From the NCBI GenBank assembly GCA_947073895.1, contig CAMTNN010000110.1, positions 1 to 5,662 on the forward strand: a DNA stretch of 5,662 nt, in the 5' to 3' direction. A model generated the notes under the pieces. It was not told where the DNA came from and did not search any database. It saw only the letters and a program-made list of their open reading frames with translations. Source of the DNA: an uncultured cyanobacterium. Its GTDB lineage: Bacteria > Cyanobacteriota > Vampirovibrionia > Gastranaerophilales > Gastranaerophilaceae. Positions 1 through 5,232 of the stretch are shown here, piece after piece. How positions within the stretch are numbered: the first letter of the stretch is position 1; each line of letters begins with the position of its first letter. Both the position numbers and the translations under genes were made by a program.

Positions 1-90
1 ATTGAGAAAATAGTACAGTTTTTTAATGATCACAGAGAGATGGATCAGGCCTTTCATTGGGGGCTCCGTTGGGTTCATGGACGTAAATAA
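1..90 (+). CDS. 3' end of an unidentified protein gene (last 29 codons)
   Basis: Reading from base 1 without interruption to a TAA at 88-90 gives IEKIVQFFNDHREMDQAFHW followed by GLRWVHGRK. I do not recognise the family. Because the next gene encodes a TerY-C zinc domain, a partner from a TerY-P-type cluster (von Willebrand A protein, PP2C phosphatase or kinase) is possible, but the visible residues do not show any of these. A second open frame overlaps it (26-178), so a frameshift or a different true frame cannot be excluded. Confidence 0.4.
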   Translation: MEKIVQFFNDHREMDQAFHWGLRWVHGRK

Positions 91-250
91 TCATCTTAAT
101 CGTGAAGGCAAAAGCGGTGGGTTGGAGGATTTCCTTGTGTCAGGTGGGGGACAAGCTCCATCTGACAAGCTGCGATAGCAGTATAGGATTATGAGGAAGC
201 AGCGGAGCGGATTCCGAATGTTCTTTGGCTGTGTGAATGGAGGTTAGTGT
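91..250 (+). other. Intergenic stretch with no convincing gene
   Basis: Between the upstream stop and the TerY-C start I see only short open frames: 33 codons from ATG 77 ending at 176-178, and 18 codons from ATG 191 ending at 247. Neither resembles a known protein. The heptamer ACAAGCT occurs twice (151-157 and 165-171), and a small hairpin CTGC-gata-GCAG lies at about 170-179. No clear promoter is visible. Confidence 0.4.
239..243 (+). promoter_or_regulatory. Shine-Dalgarno site of the TerY-C gene
   Basis: GGAGG lies 7 bases before the ATG at 251. It fixes that start in preference to the in-frame ATG 13 codons in. It is a stronger site than any seen in the genes right of 2472. Confidence 0.75.
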
Positions 251-619
251 ATGGTGAGAGAGGATGTAAAAGAGGCAAGTGTTGTAATGGCAAAATGCAG
301 AATGTCTCATAGATCATATGGAATACGAATAGAAAGACGAATGAATCAGGTATGGTATTGTACGTGGGCATTTCAATTAACGGAAAAGGCGGGAAACAGT
401 GAAGGATATGGGAATACCATGATATCGGGAAGGGTAGAGACCGATGCAGAATATCCTGGTTGTCCTTATTGCGGTGGAATGGGATGGGTTAGCTGTGGTC
501 GCTGCGGGAAACTTACCTGTTATAATGGAGAAGAAAGACATTTTACTTGTGCTTGGTGTAAATCAAGTGGTGAATTACAGGCAGCAGAAACCTTTGAACT
601 GAATGGCAGCGGGTATTAG
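251..619 (+). CDS. Stand-alone TerY-C zinc-binding domain protein
   Basis: The 122-residue product has the cysteine pattern of the TerY-C metal-binding domain: CPYC (71-74), CGRC (82-85), C90 and CAWC (100-103), preceded by a beta-rich part with W35 and W39 and the YPGCPYCGG signature at about 68-76. Two bound zinc ions are likely. In the known family this domain is found at the C terminus of TerY-type von Willebrand A proteins, or as a small separate gene beside a TerY-PP2C-kinase triad linked to tellurite or phage stress responses. Here it is separate, with no signal peptide or membrane segment, so cytosolic and probably an adaptor or binding module. The gene sits between an unidentified gene end and the ATPase gene, with 67 bases to the latter. 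The triad is not in the window, so its role is inferred only. Confidence 0.75.
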   Translation: MVREDVKEASVVMAKCRMSHRSYGIRIERRMNQVWYCTWAFQLTEKAGNSEGYGNTMISGRVETDAEYPGCPYCGGMGWVSCGRCGKLTCYNGEERHFTCAWCKSSGELQAAETFELNGSGY

Positions 620-686
620 TATTTTCTGTGATTTAAAGAATGATATTAGATGGAATAAAATATGTTTGGAATAGTGAGGAAGAATA
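620..686 (+). other. Short spacer between TerY-C gene and ATPase gene
   Basis: This 67-base AT-rich spacer marks the change from about 45% GC to very AT-rich DNA. It ends in a good Shine-Dalgarno site, GAGGA at 676-680, 6 bases before the ATG at 687. I see no terminator hairpin, so co-transcription with the TerY-C gene is possible. No promoter close to consensus could be picked out. Confidence 0.45.
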
Positions 687-2291
687 ATGATAATTAAACG
701 TATAGCAATTGGGAATAAATTAGAATCCTATATTGAAGATAGAATAAAGAATGGTGTAAATATTATATATAGTGACGATAATAACAAAGGGAAAACGATT
801 GTTATTCAAGGTTTAATGTATGCTCTAGGGAATGAACCAGTTTTTCCTATGGGATTTTTATACAAAAACTATTATTTTTATGTGGAAATAGAAGTTAATA
901 ATAAAATTATAGAATTTTTAAGACATAGAGACTCTATAATTGTTAAATTAAATAATAGTATTTTTGAATTTAATACATTAACAGAATTAAAATATTTTAT
1001 AAATGAAAATATTTTAGAATTACCTAAGATTATAAAAAATGGACACACTAAGCTTGTTGATTTAGGTTTGTTATATGAAATCTTTTTTGTTGGTCAAGAT
1101 AAAAGAAATACCTCTAATGTTATTAATACAGGATATTATAATAAAAAAGATTTTGAATACCTATTGGCTTCAATGAATGGAAATATGATTTCAGATATTA
1201 CAATTGAACAAAAAAACAAAAAAGAAAAAATTTCACAAATCAAATCACAAATATCAACAACCAAAAAATTGCTTAGTTTAACAAAAAACAATAATAATTT
1301 ATCTCAATGGATAAATAAATTTGAAGATGAAATAAATTTTGAAGAACTTAGAAATGACATCAAAATAACAAATAGCGATATCGCAGAATATAAAAGAAAA
1401 AGAAAGTTGGAATTTAATCGCAAATCACAACTGGAAGATTTATTAACAGAGCTATATGTTCTCAATAAAGAAATTCAAGGTAGCAGAATAATATGCAAAG
1501 AATGTGGAAGTGATAAAATAATATACACCAATAATAATGTTGCTTTTGATATAAGTAATATTACGGTTAGGAATAAGATAATACAGTCAATAAAATCTCA
1601 AATAGACTTAAAAAATGATTTAATAAATGAATATACAAATATAATCAATAAATCTCAAGATAATTTAAAAATGCTTTTAAAAGATATTCCTAGTGAATTT
1701 CAAGCAATTCTTCTTTTTAAAGATGAGGTATTATCTGAACAAGAGTATGATAATCAATTAACTGCACTTAATCGTCAGTTAAAAGAATTAAAACAATCAT
1801 TAAATAATGATACTGAAATAGATAAAAATTCTAAAGAACAATACGCAATACTAAAAAAATCAATAATTGATAAAATGAATTATTATTATAAATATGTTGA
1901 TGAGCATGGACAACACGTATTTACTGATTTATTTACTACAAAAAACTTAACTTATTCTGGGAGTGATGAACAAGAGTATTATTTTAGTAGAACCTTGGCT
2001 ATTAGTGATTGTTTAAAACATGTCTATCCAATTATTATAGATTGTTTTAGAGATGGTGAGATTTCAACAAAAAGAGAAAATTTAATGATTGATTGTTATA
2101 AAAGCTTGAATAAACAGGTTATTATAACAGCTACGCTTAAAGAACAAGAATACTCAGCTGATAAATATAATAATATAAACGATGTAACTGTTATTGACTA
2201 TAGTTTTAACCAAGATAGTAAAATCTTATCTAAAACATATAATAGTCAATTTAAAGATATTGTTGAAAAATTTAATTTAATACTTGATTAA
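687..2291 (+). CDS. Rad50/SMC-like coiled-coil ATPase with central CxxC
   Basis: The 534-residue product has split ATPase halves around a coiled coil. Visible in order: a beta strand and degenerate Walker A, DDNNKGKT (30-37, lacking the first glycine but keeping G35-K36-T37); a Q-loop FFVGQDK (133-139); charged helical segments at about 172-265 and 295-375; between them CKEC (270-273), where Rad50 has its zinc hook; an ABC-type signature YSGSDEQ (423-429); Walker B YPIIIDCFRDGE (447-458); and a switch strand VIITAT (478-482 region). Proteins of this build use ATP to clamp or move along DNA, and short versions are common in phage-defence loci. No nuclease or other effector domain is visible, so a partner may be needed. 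No known defence system could be named. The gene is Lys/Asn/Ile-rich, far more AT-rich than its neighbours, and is the last gene before the island boundary. Start is supported by GAGGA 6 bases upstream. Confidence 0.8.
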   Translation: MIIKRIAIGNKLESYIEDRIKNGVNIIYSDDNNKGKTIVIQGLMYALGNEPVFPMGFLYKNYYFYVEIEVNNKIIEFLRHRDSIIVKLNNSIFEFNTLTELKYFINENILELPKIIKNGHTKLVDLGLLYEIFFVGQDKRNTSNVINTGYYNKKDFEYLLASMNGNMISDITIEQKNKKEKISQIKSQISTTKKLLSLTKNNNNLSQWINKFEDEINFEELRNDIKITNSDIAEYKRKRKLEFNRKSQLEDLLTELYVLNKEIQGSRIICKECGSDKIIYTNNNVAFDISNITVRNKIIQSIKSQIDLKNDLINEYTNIINKSQDNLKMLLKDIPSEFQAILLFKDEVLSEQEYDNQLTALNRQLKELKQSLNNDTEIDKNSKEQYAILKKSIIDKMNYYYKYVDEHGQHVFTDLFTTKNLTYSGSDEQEYYFSRTLAISDCLKHVYPIIIDCFRDGEISTKRENLMIDCYKSLNKQVIITATLKEQEYSADKYNNINDVTVIDYSFNQDSKILSKTYNSQFKDIVEKFNLILD

Positions 2292-2427
2292 TACTACACA
2301 TTTCCAAGCACATGAATTTAACGAGTTTTAATCAACTTAGTGAAACAGTGTAAAAAATTGTAAAAGAATATACCAATTCGTGGCAGTTCGTGTTAAAATG
2401 TATTTGGTTATAAGGGTTGGGGTACTC
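2292..2427 (+). other. Non-coding island end, putative integrase arm-site region
   Basis: These 136 bases hold no gene. They contain two direct-repeat pairs, each with a 10-base period: TGTAAAA at 2349-2355 and 2359-2365, and TTCGTG at 2377-2382 and 2387-2392. Next to the tRNA fragment are inverted arms GGTTAT (2406-2411) against ATAACC (2431-2436) and GGGTT (2414-2418) against AACCC (2433-2437). Repeats phased by one helical turn beside a tRNA-derived junction fit binding sites of a tyrosine recombinase or its accessory factor. No terminator for the ATPase gene is seen. Confidence 0.45.
2349..2392 (+). repeat. Two pairs of 10-bp-spaced direct repeats
   Basis: TGTAAAA is repeated at 2349 and 2359, and TTCGTG at 2377 and 2387. 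Both pairs have start-to-start spacing of exactly 10 bases, so each pair presents on one DNA face. Function is inferred from position, 36 or more bases inside the island edge. Confidence 0.5.
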
Positions 2428-2472
2428 CTCATAACCCGAAGGTCGTTGGTTCAAATCCAGCTCCCGCAACCA
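2428..2472 (+). other. tRNA-fMet 3' fragment, att site (attR-like)
   Basis: From CTCATAA (anticodon loop, CAT anticodon) the sequence follows an initiator tRNA: the 3' anticodon strand CCCGA, variable loop AGGTC, T arm GTTGG-TTCAAAT-CCAGC, the 3' acceptor strand TCCCGCA, discriminator A and encoded CCA at 2470-2472. It matches the E. coli initiator tRNA as I remember it almost base for base. Upstream there is no 5' acceptor strand, no D arm and no CGGG anticodon strand: TACTC stands there instead. So this is not a functional tRNA. It is the direct-repeat scar left where an element crossed over in the anticodon loop; the intact gene should stand at the element's other, left-hand end. Confidence 0.8.
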
Positions 2473-2476
2473 TTTT

Positions 2477-2510
2477 AAAAGGATGTAACCACTTTTGTTT
2501 ACATCCTTTT
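2477..2510 (+). terminator. Rho-independent terminator behind the tRNA fragment
   Basis: A perfect 12-bp stem, AAAAGGATGTAA (2477-2488) with TTACATCCTTTT (2499-2510), encloses a 10-base loop and is followed by CTTATAT. It begins 5 bases after the CCA end, so it is most simply the native terminator of the tRNA gene that was cut by the insertion. It stands only 24 bases before the acyltransferase start at 2535. Confidence 0.75.
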
Positions 2511-2520
2511 CTTATATAAC

Positions 2521-2526
2521 AAGGGG
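2521..2526 (+). promoter_or_regulatory. Shine-Dalgarno site deciding the first plsC start
   Basis: AAGGGG lies 8 bases before the ATG at 2535 but only 2 bases before the in-frame GTG at 2529. The ATG is therefore the better start. Confidence 0.6.
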
Positions 2527-2534
2527 TAGTGACT

Positions 2535-3197
2535 ATGACACGTGAAGTGAAAAAAGCTTCAAAGAATGCATCTTCAAGAGAGCAAAAATTTTTTAATAAA
2601 TGGAGAGGTCTTTTCCAGTTTATTGTTACGCATATAATGTATATGATTCGTTTTAAGCTTGTTTACAGGCTTGAAGTTTACGGAAAGGAAAATATTCCTG
2701 ATACAAACGAGTTTATAGTTGTGCCAAATCATCTTTCAACGCTTGATCCGCCGCTTATGTGTGCTGTTATGAACAGACCGGTTGCTTTTATGGCAAAAAA
2801 AGAGTTGTTTGTTAATCCGTTTATGCGTTGGTGGCTCAATTGGCTTGGTGCATTTGCTGTTGATAGAGAACATCTAGGGGTTTCTACTATTAAAACGGTT
2901 TTGACTGTTAAAAAAACTAATTGGGTTTTAGGTATATTTCCTCAGGGCACCCGTCAGGAACCGGGAACAATAAGCAACATAACAAAAGGTTTTGCTTCTC
3001 TTGCTAAGAGTACTAAATGCGGTATTTTGCCTGTTGGGATTGTTGGTACTCAGGATGCAAAAAGACTTCCGTTCAGTGGAAAAATTATTGTCAAAATCGG
3101 TAAGCTTATTCCATATACCGATAATGTTGATGAGATGGTTGATTCTTGGACTCAATCTATACAAGAATTAACAGGTTTTAAGTATGAGCATGTTTAG
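2535..3197 (+). CDS. plsC: 1-acyl-sn-glycerol-3-phosphate acyltransferase (PlsC family)
   Basis: The 220-residue product is a lysophospholipid acyltransferase. The family transfers an acyl chain to the sn-2 position of lysophosphatidic acid, giving phosphatidic acid at the inner membrane face. Motif I is NHLSTLDP (H66, D71), the catalytic HX4D pair. Motif II is GAFAVDRE (105-112), motif III FPQGTR (135-140, with Q where many families have E) and motif IV ILPVGIVGT (164-172). A basic N terminus and a hydrophobic stretch at about 26-45 suit peripheral membrane binding. Length is normal for PlsC. The ATG at 2535 is preferred over the GTG at 2529 because of AAGGGG spacing. The gene is followed 36 bases later by a paralogue and stands directly behind the tRNA terminator, with little room for its own promoter. 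Confidence 0.88.
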   Translation: MTREVKKASKNASSREQKFFNKWRGLFQFIVTHIMYMIRFKLVYRLEVYGKENIPDTNEFIVVPNHLSTLDPPLMCAVMNRPVAFMAKKELFVNPFMRWWLNWLGAFAVDREHLGVSTIKTVLTVKKTNWVLGIFPQGTRQEPGTISNITKGFASLAKSTKCGILPVGIVGTQDAKRLPFSGKIIVKIGKLIPYTDNVDEMVDSWTQSIQELTGFKYEHV

Positions 3198-3233
3198 TAT
3201 TTAGTTAATTTTATAAAATTTTAGAAAAGAAAG

Positions 3234-3887
3234 ATGGCTAAAAATTATAACAAAAGATGTGAAAAAGATTATGGATTATTAAGAAAACTGTATTACAAAC
3301 TTTTTGTCTGGTTTGTGGTAGTACCTGTGTCTAAACTAATGTACAATTTGAAGGTTGAAGGTAGAGAAAATGTTCCTAAAAATACTAATGTAATCTATGC
3401 AGGTAATCATGTTTCTTATCTTGACCCACCTTTGATTACTCTTGCTGTGAATAAGTATATTGCTTTTATGGCAAAACAAGAGTTGTTTACTGATGAGAAT
3501 AAGCTACTTAGATTTTTGGTTCATACACTCGGAGCTTTTGCTGTAAACAGAGAAAAACCGGAGCTGGCTACTTTTAAGACTGTTAAAGCTGTTTTTAACA
3601 CACCATGGTCACTTGGTATTTTCCCACAGGGTAGAATTGTAAAAGAGCCGGTGATTGAAAATGTTACTAAAGGGTTTGTATTGTTTTCAAAGAAATTCAA
3701 AGCTGATGTTGTACCTGTTGCAGTTTGTGGTTTTGACGGATATGCTAAAAAAATCGGTGAAAAGAATATGACAATTAAGATTGGTAAACCGATTCCGTAT
3801 ACAACAGACGAGGATGAAATGGTTAAGGAATGGGCTTTTCAAATTTGTGAGATGACTGGTTTTGAAAATAAAGTAACGATTTCTTAA
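3234..3887 (+). CDS. Second PlsC-family lysophospholipid acyltransferase
   Basis: This 217-residue paralogue of the preceding gene shares its layout: NHVSYLDP (H59, D64) for the HX4D catalytic pair, GAFAVNRE (100-107) and a matching motif IV VVPVAVCG (159-166). Motif III reads FPQGRI instead of FPQGTR, with no length change before the shared TKGF segment. The Thr-Arg pair that helps hold the glycerol-phosphate group is thus replaced by Arg-Ile. The enzyme may be active with a different acceptor, or weaker; this is inference. A hydrophobic segment at about 22-36 would favour the membrane. The ribosome site is weak (AGAAAAGAAAG just before ATG). It lies 36 bases after the first acyltransferase and 43 before the next gene, suggesting one transcript. 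Confidence 0.82.
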   Translation: MAKNYNKRCEKDYGLLRKLYYKLFVWFVVVPVSKLMYNLKVEGRENVPKNTNVIYAGNHVSYLDPPLITLAVNKYIAFMAKQELFTDENKLLRFLVHTLGAFAVNREKPELATFKTVKAVFNTPWSLGIFPQGRIVKEPVIENVTKGFVLFSKKFKADVVPVAVCGFDGYAKKIGEKNMTIKIGKPIPYTTDEDEMVKEWAFQICEMTGFENKVTIS

Positions 3888-3930
3888 CATTAGCGCAAAA
3901 TTTATTATTTACGGGATTTGAGTAAATGTT

Positions 3931-5232
3931 ATGAATATTTTAGCATTAAATCCATTTAAAATAGAAAAAAATAATGTTCAAACAGAGCGGTATGATTCTC
4001 GACCGCGTTTTGGCTTAACAATGGCTTCGCCATTGTTAAAGGATACAGTATCCTTTAAAGGTGATAAACTTCCTTCTAAGAAAAGCATGGAAAAAGGAGC
4101 ATACATTATTTCGGCGGATTTAGCTATGAGAATTCAGGCAATTAAAGCGGCTCCGCATGAAAGGAAAAAACAGCTTTTAAACCAATATTTTGGAGATTTG
4201 GCAGAGCAAGGTTTAATTACTTTTTTTGATAGATTAAAAGGCATAAGGTCTATACGCGAAAAAGCAACCACTAATGGCTGGGATTCAATGAAGCCTATTA
4301 TGGAGCATATGGATGATATTTCAGGATTCTGTTTTGTTTTGAATACTCCAAAAGCTTTTGCTGAAGTTTGTAAGCGTTTTAAGACAATGCTTCAAGCGCG
4401 TGATATTGAAGTTAATCAGGTTGAGTATCACAGACGGGCACCTAAGTACAAAAAGAATAATATTGTTGAAACATACGACTCTTTAAAACCAGGTGATTTG
4501 CAAAGATTAAGAGATGAGATTAATAGAATTCAGAATCCTATATCTAAAATTTGGTTTGATGTAGACAGTCGTTCCGGTTATTCAGGATTGCATTCTACTT
4601 TAAGAACTAAGGATGACCAGACTTCTGAATTACAAATAATGACAAAAAACATGGCAGCAGTTAAGAAAATTGAAAATCTGCTTTATAAAATTAGAAATGG
4701 AAAATCAATTGATTCTAAATATGAAATAGTTGCGCGCTATTTAACAGCTCTAAAGCCTTTAGATGAGCATGCTTCTGAGGATGAGAGAAAAATTAGTGAT
4801 GTATTGCAGATGGCAATGACTAAGTATTCACAAGAAGCTTATGGACAAACAATTGCTTCACCGTTTGATAATAAATTTGAACCGTTAAAGGTTGAAAATG
4901 CCGAAACTCTTAATAAAAAAGAGAAAAAAGCTATTGCAAACTATGATTTGAATAAATTAGCAGAATTAATGATTAGAGCGGAGTATCTTGCCGATAAATA
5001 TGGTGAAGGGGGCATGTCTAAAATAATGCATGCTTTCGATAAGGTTCCTAATAAAGCTAATTCAACCGAAATAGTAGTTTATTTAGACATTTTTGAAAAA
5101 ATTCTGAATAAATTTGGATTGCAGGGGTTAATGACTGTAATTGAAACTTGCGAAAAAATTTCGTCTAAATGCGATTATGACACAATAGAAGCCTTAATGA
5201 AGGGATATGAAAGTATATCTAAACAAGGCTAG
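3931..5232 (+). CDS. Divergent RelA/SpoT-type alarmone synthetase with helical C-terminal extension
   Basis: The 433-residue protein carries a RelA/SpoT nucleotide pyrophosphokinase domain at about 95-255 and no HD hydrolase domain. R101, K103, S107 and K111 have the spacing of the ATP-binding R-x-K...S...K residues of Rel enzymes. DDISGF (128-133) supplies the metal-binding aspartate, RSGYSGLH (214-221) matches the nucleotide-stacking GYxSLH loop, and ELQIMT (233-238) holds the catalytic glutamate of E-V/I-Q-I-R-T. Changes from consensus: S for N before GY, M for R in QIRT, and MA for MH after it. The enzyme probably transfers pyrophosphate from ATP to GDP/GTP or another acceptor; the acceptor is not decidable here. 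Residues 1-45 hold a lineage-type motif ending KDTVSFKG, and about 280-433 is a helical region of unknown function. Usual small alarmone synthetases are roughly half this length. The start has only a weak ribosome site. Its stop overlaps that of the opposite RSH gene. Confidence 0.75.
   Translation: MNILALNPFKIEKNNVQTERYDSRPRFGLTMASPLLKDTVSFKGDKLPSKKSMEKGAYIISADLAMRIQAIKAAPHERKKQLLNQYFGDLAEQGLITFFDRLKGIRSIREKATTNGWDSMKPIMEHMDDISGFCFVLNTPKAFAEVCKRFKTMLQARDIEVNQVEYHRRAPKYKKNNIVETYDSLKPGDLQRLRDEINRIQNPISKIWFDVDSRSGYSGLHSTLRTKDDQTSELQIMTKNMAAVKKIENLLYKIRNGKSIDSKYEIVARYLTALKPLDEHASEDERKISDVLQMAMTKYSQEAYGQTIASPFDNKFEPLKVENAETLNKKEKKAIANYDLNKLAELMIRAEYLADKYGEGGMSKIMHAFDKVPNKANSTEIVVYLDIFEKILNKFGLQGLMTVIETCEKISSKCDYDTIEALMKGYESISKQG
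3987..4058 (+). repeat. Coding palindromic repeat cluster in the synthetase N terminus
   Basis: Three inverted repeats follow one another inside the reading frame. GCGGT/ACCGC lies at 3987-3991 and 4002-4006. TTAACAATGGC/GCCATTGTTAA lies at 4015-4025 and 4029-4039, with a 3-base TTC loop. TTAAAGGATAC/GTATCCTTTAA lies at 4036-4046 and 4048-4058, around a single A. The last two share TTAA and are perfect over 11 bp each. They start exactly on the L29 codon and encode LTMASPLLKDTVSF. Random coding sequence rarely does this, so a protein-coding mobile repeat or an mRNA structure is suggested. Confidence 0.75.

Larger units (their letters stand above)
1..2427. mobile_element. Right end of a putative tRNA-fMet-integrated genomic island
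   Basis: The segment left of the tRNA fragment at 2428 differs from the rest of the window. Its first 620 bases are near 45-48% GC by local counts, the ATPase gene is near a quarter GC, and both complete genes have strong Shine-Dalgarno sites. Gene content (TerY-C zinc protein, Rad50-like ATPase) is of the accessory, defence or stress kind, whereas the right side carries lipid and alarmone genes. A 3' tRNA fragment at the junction is the classic scar of site-specific integration. The left end, the integrase and the intact tRNA copy would lie outside the window, so the island is inferred. The sharp composition change at about 620-690 suggests it is itself a mosaic. Confidence 0.55.

Noticed and set aside
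189..371. Minus-strand open frame of 60 codons
   Set aside because: It lies across the start of the well-supported TerY-C gene and its product resembles no protein family; an antisense shadow.
2387..2414. Possible promoter (TTCGTG, 16 bases, TATAAG) at the island end
   Set aside because: The -35 match is poor and TTCGTG is better explained as part of the direct repeat pair.
2396..2472. A complete tRNA-Met gene
   Set aside because: The 3' half is perfect, but the 32 bases before the anticodon loop contain no acceptor strand, D arm or matching anticodon strand, so no cloverleaf can form.
2529..2531. GTG as start of the first acyltransferase
   Set aside because: It is only 2 bases from the AAGGGG ribosome site; the ATG at 2535 has proper spacing.
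2928..3164. Minus-strand open frame within the first acyltransferase gene
   Set aside because: It lies wholly inside a gene with clear catalytic motifs and has no ribosome site or family likeness.
3207..3220. Perfect 14-base palindrome AATTTTATAAAATT between the two acyltransferase genes
   Set aside because: It is made only of A and T, with no loop or GC stem, so it is unlikely to terminate transcription and is expected by chance in AT-rich spacer.
3687..3890. Minus-strand open frame within the second acyltransferase gene
   Set aside because: It is antisense to conserved coding sequence, with no supporting features.
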